Source: Bifidobacterium breve
Lineage (GTDB): Bacteria > Actinomycetota > Acidimicrobiia > Acidimicrobiales > Ilumatobacteraceae
Direction of reading: 5' to 3'
Assembly (NCBI GenBank): GCA_945869715.1
Contig: CAMBPP010000011.1
Coordinates: forward strand, 1 to 20,639
DNA length: 20,639 bases
A model generated the notes under the pieces. That model saw nothing but the letters and a program-made list of their open reading frames with translations, made no database searches and was not told the DNA's origin. This document shows, one piece after another, positions 1 through 7,559 of this stretch (its first letter is position 1; every line of letters begins with the position of its first letter). The translations under genes and the position numbers were made by a program.

Positions 1-53
1 GGCGCAAGCCCCCCACTTCTTTATTTCTTCCCTCAGTGCGCCACGATAGAGAG

Positions 54-839
54 ATGGACGCCACCGACATTGTTCTGCGAGACCTTGCAGATGAACACCT
101 CGCACTTGCCGCTCTCATTGCCGAACTCTCTGAGCCGCAGTGGCGCTTGAAGACTTTCGCAGATGGCTGGGACATCGCAGACTCTGTATCGCATCTGTAT
201 TTCTTCGATATCCGCTCCGCCTTGGCAATGACCGACGCGGCTGGCTTTGCCTTAGATGGTCGAGAGATGATGAAGTCATTTACCTCTGGCGGTGACCCTT
301 CTGTTGCATTTGGTCGCAGCGTCAGTGGTGCAGAACTTGCCAGCGAGTGGAAAAAGTTCAGTGCCGCATTGGTGCTCGCAGGGCGCAACGCAGATCGTAC
401 GCAACGCGTGCCCTGGTACGGGCCGTCAATGAGTGTTGCTTCATTTCTGACGGCGCGGTTGATGGAGACTTGGGCGCATAGCGTTGATATTTCAGATGCG
501 CTTTGCTTGCCGCCAACTACCTCAATGCGACTCAAGCACATTGCGCATATTGGGGTTTTAGCTCGTGCAAACAGTTATCGGGCCCATCAGCGTGAAGTGC
601 CAGACGCAAATATCTTTGTGAGCCTGCAGGCACCCGACGGTTCCGTGTGGGAGTGGGGCAATGCTGATGCTCCCGAGTCTGTGCGTGGGTCTGCTCTCGA
701 CTTTTCGTTACTCGTTACACAGCGTCGCCATGTGCAAGATACGCAACTTGTTGCACAGGGAACGCTTGCCACCGAGTGGCTGGGTATTGCTCAAGCCTTT
801 GCCGGCCCCGCAGGTGCTGGTCGACAACCTTTGTCTTAA
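54..839 (+). CDS. TIGR03084-type DinB/maleylpyruvate-isomerase-like metal-binding protein
   Basis: About 261 residues from ATG 54. The protein resembles the actinobacterial TIGR03084 family, which is related to DinB/mycothiol-dependent maleylpyruvate isomerases (four-helix metal-binding fold). Visible marks are an N-terminal GWDIADSVSHLYFFD segment with His47, a central VPWYGPSMS followed by RLMETWAHSVDI with His142, and a further KHIAHIG segment with His162/165; these histidines are the likely metal ligands. The substrate is unknown. ATG 54 is preferred to the in-frame GTG at 36: CACGAT lies at 42-47 exactly six bases upstream, matching the leaderless layout seen elsewhere in the window, and GTG 36 has neither a Shine-Dalgarno sequence nor a -10 box. 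It converges on the PIG-L gene with a 10-base gap. Family call fairly sure, start moderate. Confidence 0.75.
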   Translation: MDATDIVLRDLADEHLALAALIAELSEPQWRLKTFADGWDIADSVSHLYFFDIRSALAMTDAAGFALDGREMMKSFTSGGDPSVAFGRSVSGAELASEWKKFSAALVLAGRNADRTQRVPWYGPSMSVASFLTARLMETWAHSVDISDALCLPPTTSMRLKHIAHIGVLARANSYRAHQREVPDANIFVSLQAPDGSVWEWGNADAPESVRGSALDFSLLVTQRRHVQDTQLVAQGTLATEWLGIAQAFAGPAGAGRQPLS

Positions 840-849
840 CAAGCCTGGG

Positions 850-1671
850 CTACAGATCTTTCATGTGGTGAAACACTTCAGCTGCTGCATAACCGTGTGG
901 TTGGCCAAGTGTGTTGAAGCGTGAGCGCATGCGAGATTGAAAAACATCAAGTGCTTCACTCGTGGTGGCTTTCATGGTCGATTCAAATTGGCTGGCATGG
1001 GCAAGTAGTGCATGCAACTTCGTATCGGCATTCGCAGAAATATCTTCCACATGATTGGGCACGTCGGCTTCCCACAAAAGCAGTGATGACGGCCTGTGGT
1101 GCTTGAGAGCTACACCGGTGTTGAGGTCGGTGATGGTGAAATGATGCCTGAAGAAATGTGGGTCACGCGCTGCAACAATGGAGTCGGTGAGAAGGAATCC
1201 GGCGGCTCGGTGATCGGGGTGAAGTCGGTAGCGCTTCCACGGGTCGTGGCCAAGAACCACATCGGGTTGCACAATGCGAATGAGCCGCACCAAGGCATCG
1301 CGCATTTCCACAGTATTTTCGAGTTCGCCGTCAATCGCGCCAAGGAATGTAACTGAACCAGTGGCGCCGAGACGGTAGGCAGCATCACGTTGCTCTACTT
1401 GTCGGGTTGCGATGAGTGCGGCGGTGTCTGCATCGGGGTTCCATGTTCCTTTTGATCCATCGGTAAGTACTGCATGGTGCACAACGCAGCCAGCGGCAGC
1501 CCATTTGGCAAGCGTGCCACCGCAACCAAATTCAATATCGTCGGGGTGAGCACCAACGGCAAGCACGCGCTGTGGAACAGTGAGGTTGTGGCCCCAGTCG
1601 GTTGTTGGAGCAACTGAACCCACCACAGGAGGTTGGCCAGGTTCGTTTGCGCCTAGTTCATTGTTAGCCAT
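850..1671 (-). CDS. PIG-L family N-acetylglucosaminyl deacetylase (MshB/LmbE-like)
   Basis: 273 residues. The zinc-dependent deacetylase signature AHPDDIEFGCGG is at residues 41-52 and HPDHR at 151-155; in MshB-type enzymes these carry the metal-binding His/Asp residues and the general-base Asp. Family members deacetylate GlcNAc-containing substrates such as mycothiol or phosphatidylinositol precursors, or act on GlcNAc-like small molecules; the substrate here is not decidable. About 30 poorly conserved residues precede the core. The start ATG 1671 has a strong GAGGAG Shine-Dalgarno about 8 bases upstream and overlaps the 3' end of cofC by 19 bases, so the two genes are surely co-transcribed and probably translationally coupled. 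Confidence 0.87.
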   Translation of the reverse strand: MANNELGANEPGQPPVVGSVAPTTDWGHNLTVPQRVLAVGAHPDDIEFGCGGTLAKWAAAGCVVHHAVLTDGSKGTWNPDADTAALIATRQVEQRDAAYRLGATGSVTFLGAIDGELENTVEMRDALVRLIRIVQPDVVLGHDPWKRYRLHPDHRAAGFLLTDSIVAARDPHFFRHHFTITDLNTGVALKHHRPSSLLLWEADVPNHVEDISANADTKLHALLAHASQFESTMKATTSEALDVFQSRMRSRFNTLGQPHGYAAAEVFHHMKDL

Positions 1672-2261
1672 GGGAACTCCTCGTGAATGCTTGGGTGGTG
1701 AAGATCTTCGGGTTCGTCAAGGTCGAGTGCCCACTCATCGCTCAACGCAATGCGAGGAGCAAGACCATGCGACATCGCTTCTGCAACATGAGCAGAGAAA
1801 CTTCCAACTCCGTAATGAAATGAAAAAGGGAGTGCGGTGGGCAGTGCCAGCACATTGGTGCCATCGTGTGCAGAGTCGGGAACAATGCACACAGTGTCGG
1901 CTTCTAAAAATTGTGCAATATTGTGCGCAAGTGGAACATCACTATGGGCGATGAGCACGTGTGTGAAGTGGTTGTTGCGGGCGTAGGTCATTGCATCGTT
2001 CACAGCACCGTTGAGGCCAACAGAGACCTGCATGAGGCACTCTGCGCCGAGCGCACGAGCCCAGGCAGGAACTTCGTTGTTGTCTGATGTGTCGGTGACA
2101 ACAAGTACCGAAAGATTTCCCGCAGACTTCACCACGCGTTCTGCGCACTCACGGGCGAGTTGAGCGCGTTGTGCGGGCGAGAGCACCTGTGATAGTCGCC
2201 CCTTGGCGCTAGCAAATGGCTTGATTGGTATCACCATCAAGGCCTGTATGGGCGTCTTCAC
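1653..2261 (-). CDS. cofC: 2-phospho-L-lactate/phosphoenolpyruvate guanylyltransferase (CofC/FbiD)
   Basis: 202 residues. The enzyme activates 2-phospho-L-lactate or phosphoenolpyruvate with GTP in coenzyme F420 biosynthesis. Motifs in order: VIPIKPFASAKGRL (nucleotide-binding start), GLNGAVNDAM, HSDVPLA, PDSAHDGTNVLAL, FHYGVGSFSAHVAEA and a terminal LDLDEPEDL; all are typical of CofC. The open frame continues upstream to 2411, but that extension is arginine/proline-rich, not CofC-like, and overlaps gpsA. GTG 2261 is chosen because it places the family motif at residue 10 and because TAGGCT lies seven bases upstream. In Mycobacterium tuberculosis fbiD (Rv2983) and a gpsA paralogue are also divergent neighbours (from memory), so the arrangement appears conserved. 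Confidence 0.88.
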   Translation of the reverse strand: MKTPIQALMVIPIKPFASAKGRLSQVLSPAQRAQLARECAERVVKSAGNLSVLVVTDTSDNNEVPAWARALGAECLMQVSVGLNGAVNDAMTYARNNHFTHVLIAHSDVPLAHNIAQFLEADTVCIVPDSAHDGTNVLALPTALPFSFHYGVGSFSAHVAEAMSHGLAPRIALSDEWALDLDEPEDLHHPSIHEEFPWLTMN

Positions 2262-2309
2262 CAGGTGAAGCCTAGGGCTGGGCGGCGCTGGTGCCCTACG
2301 CTTCACCTG
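2262..2309. repeat. 16-bp inverted repeat forming the cofC/gpsA divergent promoter
   Basis: CAGGTGAAGCCTAGGG (2262-2277) and CCCTACGCTTCACCTG (2294-2309) are inverted copies with 15 of 16 positions matching, separated by 16 bases. Each arm contains a -10-like hexamer reading outward: TAGGCT on the minus strand (2274 to 2269) and TACGCT on the plus strand (2297-2302). Each is followed by TCACCTG and the GTG start. The two genes are thus launched from mirror-image, overlapping leaderless promoters. The repeat could also be an operator for a dimeric regulator. Confidence 0.65.
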
Positions 2310-3304
2310 TGGCAATTCGCGTGGGGGTCGTAGGGGCAGGGTCGTGGGGCACCACCATTGCCTCGATGGCGGCGTTGAATACCTCCACCATGTTGTGGGC
2401 ACGCAGTGCATTAACAGCCGAGGTCATTAATGCAGAGCACCGCAATCCTGCGTATTTGGGGAAGCGAGTACTGCCTACCGAACTTATTGCATCGCATGAC
2501 CTTGAAGAGGTGGTGCGCGATGCCGACGTGGTGGTGATGGCGGTTCCGTCGCAAGGATTCCGCGAGGTGCTCCATGCAGCAGCAGCGCACGTACGGCTAT
2601 CGGTGCCCATTGTGAGTGTGGCGAAGGGTCTCGAGCAGGGTTCTCTCATGCGCATGAGTGAAGTCATTGCAAGTGAACTGCCGGGGCACCCTGCTGCAGT
2701 GCTGACCGGGCCAAACCTTGCGCAGGAAATTATGGACGGGCAACCTGCGGCGAGCGTTGTGGCAATTGATGACGAAACCATCGCCCGTGAATTGCAGCGC
2801 ATTTTTAGCAACCCACGACTGCTCATTTACACCAACCCCGATGTGGTGGGTTGCGAAGTGAGTGGGGTGGTGAAAAATGTTATTGCGATTGCGGCGGGCA
2901 TGGCGGGTGGAATGGGGTTTGGCAACAACACGCGTGCCACGCTCATCACGCGAGGCCTTGCAGAAATGACGCGCTTAGGTACGGCAATGGGTGGCACGCC
3001 AGCAACGTTTGCTGGGCTTGCAGGAATGGGTGACCTCATTGCCACGTGCTCGTCGCTGCAAAGTAGAAACACATCGGTAGGAATGGCCCTTGGACGAGGC
3101 AAGAACATTGCCGATGTGGTGGCATCAATGCAAATGGTTGCTGAAGGCGTGAAGAGTTCGGCAGCAGTGTTCGACCTGGCCGCACAATTTGGCATTGAAA
3201 TGCCCATTACTGAGCAAGTAGTGGCAGTATGTCACCGCGGTATTTCTGCAGAACAAGCGTTGAGCGACCTCCTTAGTCGAGGTGGGCGCTCTGAACTCGA
3301 TTGA
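2309..3304 (+). CDS. gpsA: NAD(P)+-dependent glycerol-3-phosphate dehydrogenase
   Basis: 331 residues. It reduces dihydroxyacetone phosphate to sn-glycerol 3-phosphate for phospholipid synthesis in the cytoplasm. The N-terminal Rossmann motif GAGSWG is at residues 9-14. SVAKGLEQGSLMRMSE contains the conserved Lys106, followed by VLTGPNLAQEI. SGVVKNVIAIAAG contains the catalytic Lys189, followed by GFGNNTRATLITRGLAEM and FAGLAGMGDLIATC. Length is usual for the family. GTG 2309 is preferred to GTG 2291: TACGCT ends six bases before it and the Rossmann strand then starts at residue 3. First gene of the run gpsA - unknown - selD - rnhB. Confidence 0.92.
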   Translation: MAIRVGVVGAGSWGTTIASMAALNTSTMLWARSALTAEVINAEHRNPAYLGKRVLPTELIASHDLEEVVRDADVVVMAVPSQGFREVLHAAAAHVRLSVPIVSVAKGLEQGSLMRMSEVIASELPGHPAAVLTGPNLAQEIMDGQPAASVVAIDDETIARELQRIFSNPRLLIYTNPDVVGCEVSGVVKNVIAIAAGMAGGMGFGNNTRATLITRGLAEMTRLGTAMGGTPATFAGLAGMGDLIATCSSLQSRNTSVGMALGRGKNIADVVASMQMVAEGVKSSAAVFDLAAQFGIEMPITEQVVAVCHRGISAEQALSDLLSRGGRSELD

Positions 3305-3309
3305 GACAT

Positions 3310-4536
3310 ATGACAACACTTTCACCAACATCACACGGACTCATCGGCATTCGCGGGGGCACCTTTACTGCTTCTGTTTCGCCATGGGGAGACATCACGC
3401 CGCACGATGGCACAGATGTACTGACCTGGCATGTTGCCGATGAAGACCGTTGGCATTCGCCAGAAAAAGAAGCCTCTGTGCGCCAAGTGCGCATTGATGG
3501 AGTGCCTGTTGTAGAAACGCGATTGCGTGTTCGCGGTGGCGACGCTATTCAGCGGGTCTATGCAGTTGCATCGCATGGTGGCATTGTTGTGGTGGAAATT
3601 GAAAACGATTCGCCATCGCCTATTGCCGTGGCCTTCACAAGAAACGACATCATCACTTCTCGTGTGCCAACTCAACAGCCCATTATGGGCATTGAATTGC
3701 CAGCAAGTTCCATTGTGTTGCCCATTGGCCATCGCTCATCTGTGCGTGTGGCACTTGCAACGGGCGATGCGAGCAATATTCAGCTCAATACGCTGCCCAG
3801 TGCAGACAAGTTGGTGAGCGGATGGATGCAATCGCTGGAATCAGCAAGCAGAGTGCAAGCAGCAGATGGGCCATTGCACGACCTTTCTTTGGCACTTGTA
3901 GATGCGCGGTGTGCGTTGTTGCTCGGCGAAGTGTGCGACCCGCTCGAAGATGCGCTTGGCACCGTGCTCGATGGTATTGAGCTTGTTCGCTTAGGCGACA
4001 AGGCGGAAGTGTGGCTCGATGAGCTCGTTCCACTTGCTGAAGAATGCTTGCAGAATCATGCCCAACACGACCTCAGCGAATTGGCACAAATGGTTGCTGG
4101 TGTGCAGTTACTTTTGCATCGTTGTAAAGAAGAGCGAGCAGTACGCGATGTGGCAGCAAGCTGGCAACGCATTGCCGAGAGTCGTCAGACAAGCTATGCA
4201 ATAAACGATGCATCTCACAGCGTAGGAATGTCGCATGGTCGTCGCGTTGCTGCAGTTGAACAGCAGTTGTGCACGGTGAATGGTCGTGGTGAAACAATTC
4301 TTTTGCCACAAGGTGTTCCTGCATTGTGGAGAGGGTTCAACTGGGAATCGTTTGGCTTCATGGCGGGTGGTGGTGTCAGTGCATCATTTGCGTTGCGTTG
4401 GCATGGTGAAAATGTGGCAGCACTCTGGGAGTTCACCGGTGGCGTTCCTGTTATTGCGCGCAGTGGGGTAGATACAACATGGTCTACAACGAAAGCGAGC
4501 TCGGGCGAAGCGCTCTGGCAAGTGCAGAACTCGTAG
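3310..4536 (+). CDS. Uncharacterised 408-residue protein, probable beta - alpha - beta layout
   Basis: Not recognised as a named family. The start is ATG 3310, five bases after the gpsA stop; an in-frame TTG at 3301 overlaps that stop and looks weaker. Residues about 1-165 are rich in short beta-prone segments (GGTFTASVSPWGDI, VVVVEIENDSPSPIAVAFT), suggesting a beta-sandwich. Residues about 170-310 are strongly helical and acidic, with leucine/alanine-rich amphipathic stretches. The last 80 residues return to beta, with GVPALWRGFNWESFGF and SFALRWHGENVAALWEF. No signal peptide or membrane segment is visible. The layout recalls carbohydrate-active enzymes with flanking beta-sandwiches, but no catalytic motif can be pointed to. 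It is tightly packed between gpsA and selD and so probably co-transcribed. Confidence 0.8.
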   Translation: MTTLSPTSHGLIGIRGGTFTASVSPWGDITPHDGTDVLTWHVADEDRWHSPEKEASVRQVRIDGVPVVETRLRVRGGDAIQRVYAVASHGGIVVVEIENDSPSPIAVAFTRNDIITSRVPTQQPIMGIELPASSIVLPIGHRSSVRVALATGDASNIQLNTLPSADKLVSGWMQSLESASRVQAADGPLHDLSLALVDARCALLLGEVCDPLEDALGTVLDGIELVRLGDKAEVWLDELVPLAEECLQNHAQHDLSELAQMVAGVQLLLHRCKEERAVRDVAASWQRIAESRQTSYAINDASHSVGMSHGRRVAAVEQQLCTVNGRGETILLPQGVPALWRGFNWESFGFMAGGGVSASFALRWHGENVAALWEFTGGVPVIARSGVDTTWSTTKASSGEALWQVQNS

Positions 4537-4556
4537 AGCCCTACTACTCTTTGCCT

Positions 4557-5567
4557 ATGGCTTATCGCGGAACTCCTATTCGACTCACGGAATGGACCAG
4601 TTGTGGTGGCTGTGCAGCAAAGTGGGGCGCGTCACTTCTTTCTGAACTAGTAGCCGAGATGCCAGGTTCTCTCGACAAGTCATTGCTGGTGGGCTTGGCC
4701 CCATTCGACGATGCAGCGGTGTACCAAGTGAGCCCCGATGTGGCACTGGTAAGCACCACTGATTTTTTCCCGCCTCTGGTAGATGACCCCGAAGACTTTG
4801 GTGCAATTGCGGCAGCAAATGCGTGTAGCGATGTTTTTGCCATGGGTGCACATGTGGTGATGGCCATCAACGTGGCTGCTTTCCCCGAGCACTTTCCTCA
4901 CGATGCCATCTCGGCCATTTTTGGTGCAGCAAGCAAAGTGGTCACCGAGGCAGGTGGAACCATTGCAGGTGGGCACACCATTCGTAACCCAGAACCTATT
5001 TTTGGTCTAGCTGTGCAAGGCGTAGTGCACCCCTCAAAAATTTGGCGTAAAGGTGGCTCGCAACCTGGTGACGTTGTGATGATGTCAAAACCAATTGGCA
5101 CCGCACTTGCTCTTGCCGGAGGGTGTGCCACCGATCAGCGCGCCGCCATTAACGGCATGCGTACCTTGAATCGCCGTGCCGCAGAGCAATTGCGTGAACT
5201 CGGCGACGATGTGCACGCGGTAACCGACGTGACGGGTTATGGGTTGGCAGGTCACGGTTGGGAAGTTGCCGAGCGAGGCAATGTGCGTTTGCATATTGAC
5301 GCACAAAATATTGTTGCCTACCCCGGTGCGCTGAAGGCAGCGACAGAGGGCATGCGTACAGGCGGCGACCCTCGCAACCGCACGTATGTGGAAGGGCATT
5401 GCACTATTTCTGCTGCAGATGCACATGCTGCTTTGTGTTTTGACCCACAAACTTCAGGCGGCTTACTTGCTGTTGTTCCTCCGCAACGACAACAGCAATT
5501 GCTCGATCTTGGTTGGTGGTGCACTGGCTATATAGAAGCCGGTGCCCCTGGAATCGTTATTGAATAA
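4557..5567 (+). CDS. selD: Selenide, water dikinase (selenophosphate synthetase)
   Basis: 336 residues. It makes selenophosphate from selenide and ATP, the Se donor for selenocysteine and 2-selenouridine. The glycine-rich N-terminal catalytic loop is LTEWTSCGGCAAK, with Cys16, Cys19 and Lys22; Cys19 and Lys22 align with Escherichia coli Cys17 and Lys20. A Cys codon, not UGA, is used. The ATP/Mg-binding parts are present: GLAPFDDAAVY, STTDFFPPLVDDPEDFG, ANACSDVFAMGA, VTDVTGYGLAGHG and the C-terminal FDPQTSGGLL. ATG 4557, 20 bases after the previous stop, is preferred; an in-frame ATG at 4479 would overlap the upstream gene by 58 bases. No selA, selB, tRNA-Sec or ybbB gene lies in the window. 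Confidence 0.92.
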   Translation: MAYRGTPIRLTEWTSCGGCAAKWGASLLSELVAEMPGSLDKSLLVGLAPFDDAAVYQVSPDVALVSTTDFFPPLVDDPEDFGAIAAANACSDVFAMGAHVVMAINVAAFPEHFPHDAISAIFGAASKVVTEAGGTIAGGHTIRNPEPIFGLAVQGVVHPSKIWRKGGSQPGDVVMMSKPIGTALALAGGCATDQRAAINGMRTLNRRAAEQLRELGDDVHAVTDVTGYGLAGHGWEVAERGNVRLHIDAQNIVAYPGALKAATEGMRTGGDPRNRTYVEGHCTISAADAHAALCFDPQTSGGLLAVVPPQRQQQLLDLGWWCTGYIEAGAPGIVIE

Positions 5568-5569
5568 GC

Positions 5570-6220
5570 ATGGCGCCACGCACGCTACGGTTGGCCCCCA
5601 CGTTGCAGTGGGAAGACGAACTTCGTAAGCAAGGTGCGCGCGTTGTTGCAGGTATCGACGAGGTAGGGAAGGGTTCATGGGCGGGGCCACTCGTTGTGGG
5701 CATTGCCATTGTGAACAATGAAAAGTTTGCTGTGGAAGATCTTGTTGCGCGCGACTCAAAAATATTGAGCGAGAAAAAGCGCGAAGAACTCTTCGACACG
5801 GTCGTTGCGCAGTGCCGCGATTGGTCACTCGGCATTGTTGAAGCCTCAGAGTGCGACGCGCTGGGCATGAGTGCGGCTCAACGATTAGCAACACAGCGTG
5901 CACTGGCACTGTTGACAGTAAAACCAGATGCTGTGATTGCCGATGGAAAATGGGATTTTGTTTCACCGCTAGTACCGCGCGTCATGATGCAAGTGAAAGC
6001 CGATGCAGTGTCGGCATCGGTAGCTGCTGCTTCAGTTTTGGCAAAAGTTTCACGAGATCGCATGATGCGCAATTATGCAGTGCAGTACCAGCATTGGAAC
6101 TTTGAAGGAAGCAAGGGTTACCCCTGCCCAAAACAGCGCGAAGGTTTACGCGATCATGGAGTGTCTCCACTGCATCGCGTGTCTTGGGCGTTTATGGAAA
6201 ATTTAGGCTTAACGAAGTAG
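5570..6220 (+). CDS. rnhB: Ribonuclease HII
   Basis: 216 residues. It removes ribonucleotides from RNA/DNA hybrids and single ribonucleotides misincorporated in DNA. The four acidic active-site positions are visible: Asp30 and Glu31 in GIDEVGKGSWAGP (Lys replaces the usual Arg of GRG), Asp125 in IADGKWDF and Asp145 in KADAVSASVAAASVLAKVSRD. DSKILSEKKRE at residues 62-72 is also typical. The ATG lies two bases after the selD stop, so it is the last gene of the gpsA run. The gene converges on the acyl-CoA dehydrogenase with a seven-base gap and no clear terminator. Confidence 0.93.
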   Translation: MAPRTLRLAPTLQWEDELRKQGARVVAGIDEVGKGSWAGPLVVGIAIVNNEKFAVEDLVARDSKILSEKKREELFDTVVAQCRDWSLGIVEASECDALGMSAAQRLATQRALALLTVKPDAVIADGKWDFVSPLVPRVMMQVKADAVSASVAAASVLAKVSRDRMMRNYAVQYQHWNFEGSKGYPCPKQREGLRDHGVSPLHRVSWAFMENLGLTK

Positions 6221-6227
6221 CAAGAAA

Positions 6228-7484
6228 TTATTTCTGCAAATCGCGGAATGATGACTTCGAGTCAATTCCGGTGTCTTTGGGCAAGCCAAGTACACGTTCA
6301 CCCACAATGTTGCGCATCACTTCGTCGGATCCGCCTGCAATGCGTAACCCGGGGGTGCCAAGCACTAGCTGGTTCCATGCGTAGGTGCCCCACTCGCCGG
6401 TGTCGGCTTGTAGGCGTGGCCCCAAAACCTCTGACAGAAAAGCACCGAGCCGTAGTTGGTTGTCGGTGAGAGCCATTTTGGCAATAGACATTTCAGGGCC
6501 AGGTGTTTGGCCAGAACGAATTTTGTCGAGTGCGCGCTGGTTGTTGTACGAAGCAACACGATAGCGAATAACGAGGTCAGCAAGTTTGTTGCGCACAATG
6601 AGGTCTTTGTCAAGACCATAGTGGCGTACCATGCCAAAGACTCGTGTGAGAACGCTGTCGCCTCCACTGCCGCCACCAATTGCGGCGCGCTCGTTCATGA
6701 GCGTGGTGAGTGCAACATTCCATCCGTTGTTCACATCGCCGAGACGGTGATCGTCGCGCACGCGTACTTCGGTGAAGAACACTTCATTGAAACTTGCGCC
6801 GCCTGTCATTTGGCGCAGCGGGCGAATTTCTACACCTGGTGCTTTCATGTCGACGATGAAACCGGTGAGTCCTTTGTGCTTTGGCAAGTCGGGGTCGGTG
6901 CGGCAAATAATTTCGCCGATGTCGCTGTAATGGGCACCAGAGGTCCACACTTTTTGCCCAGTAATAATCCACTCATCGCCATCGCGTTCTGCTTTGGTTT
7001 GCAACGACGCAAGGTCGCTGCCTGCACCTGGCTCGGAAAAGAGTTGGCAACTAATAATGTCGGCACGCCACATTTTGGTGAGGTATGCATCTTTTGCAAG
7101 CGTGCTTGCATGCGCCAAAATGGTGGGAGCAACCATGCCAAGACCAATAGAGAAAAAACTTTGATTGGGAATTTTGTAGTCACCCTCGAGGCGCGCAAAG
7201 GCGCGATCGAATGCTGCAGGAAGCGCACTGCCGCCATATTCCACCGGTCCACCTACCCAGCCAAAGCCCGCATCAAATTTTTTGCGACGCCATTCTTTTG
7301 CTTCCTCAAGCAGCACTAACTCTTGCTCGCGCGTGCGCTCTTCAAACACGTTGACTTTGTCGGAGCCTTCGCCCCATACAAAAGTTTTTTCAGCTTCACG
7401 TTGTTCTGCATTGGCATCGAGAAATGCTCGTGCTGCTGTGGTGAACTCATCAAGTGACATATTGGCTGACAGACCGTTGGACAT
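6228..7484 (-). CDS. Acyl-CoA dehydrogenase (FadE type)
   Basis: 418 residues, an FAD-dependent flavoenzyme oxidising acyl-CoA thioesters at C2-C3. Motifs: LFSEPGAGSDLASL at 148-161 (FAD binding), WIITGQKVWTSGAHYSD (about 172-188), GLTGFIVDM, the NGWNVA segment, and the C-terminal IAGGSDEVMRNIVGERVLGLP (382-402). The C-terminal position that holds the catalytic Glu in medium-chain enzymes (YEGT) is Gly here; Glu265 in LMNERAAIG matches the alternative base position of long-chain and isovaleryl-CoA enzymes. Mycobacterial FadE pairs for sterol side chains show a similar split of roles, so a partner subunit elsewhere is possible. ATG 7484 follows a good AGGGGGAAAAG ribosome-binding site; TAATTT (minus strand, 7512 to 7507) is a plausible -10. 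Confidence 0.88.
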   Translation of the reverse strand: MSNGLSANMSLDEFTTAARAFLDANAEQREAEKTFVWGEGSDKVNVFEERTREQELVLLEEAKEWRRKKFDAGFGWVGGPVEYGGSALPAAFDRAFARLEGDYKIPNQSFFSIGLGMVAPTILAHASTLAKDAYLTKMWRADIISCQLFSEPGAGSDLASLQTKAERDGDEWIITGQKVWTSGAHYSDIGEIICRTDPDLPKHKGLTGFIVDMKAPGVEIRPLRQMTGGASFNEVFFTEVRVRDDHRLGDVNNGWNVALTTLMNERAAIGGGSGGDSVLTRVFGMVRHYGLDKDLIVRNKLADLVIRYRVASYNNQRALDKIRSGQTPGPEMSIAKMALTDNQLRLGAFLSEVLGPRLQADTGEWGTYAWNQLVLGTPGLRIAGGSDEVMRNIVGERVLGLPKDTGIDSKSSFRDLQK

Positions 7485-7547
7485 CTTTTCCCCCTATTGG
7501 CTCCTCAAATTATGGTGGAGAAATGCCAGCGATGCACCACGGCAGAC

Positions 7548-7553
7548 TATTGT
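7548..7553 (+). promoter_or_regulatory. Leaderless -10 box of the NifU-N-like gene
   Basis: TATTGT ends six bases before ATG 7560, the same spacing as at several other first genes here. It supports transcription starting at the A of the start codon. No convincing -35 hexamer. Confidence 0.45.
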
Positions 7554-7559
7554 TTTGGC

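Noticed and set aside
36..53. GTG 36 as the start of the first gene
   Set aside because: No Shine-Dalgarno or -10 at proper spacing; ATG 54 has a -10-like CACGAT six bases upstream and fits family length.
2291..2308. GTG 2291 as the gpsA start
   Set aside because: It would place the start inside the promoter repeat; TACGCT with six-base spacing points to GTG 2309.
2262..2411. Upstream extension of the cofC reading frame to 2411
   Set aside because: The extra 50 residues are low-complexity Arg/Pro-rich, lack CofC similarity and overlap gpsA in antisense.
4479..4556. ATG 4479 as the selD start
   Set aside because: It would overlap the preceding gene by 58 bases; ATG 4557 gives the normal SelD N-terminus. 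Not excluded.
6223..6235. AGAAATTATTTCT palindrome between rnhB and the acyl-CoA dehydrogenase, considered as a bidirectional terminator
   Set aside because: The stem is AT-only apart from one G-C pair and has no U-tract; too weak to call.
6456..7319. 287-codon open frame antisense to the acyl-CoA dehydrogenase
   Set aside because: The opposite strand encodes an unmistakable acyl-CoA dehydrogenase, and the translated antisense frame has no family motif, start signal or promoter. It is a by-product of codon usage; the same applies to 10449-11057 and 11997-12605.
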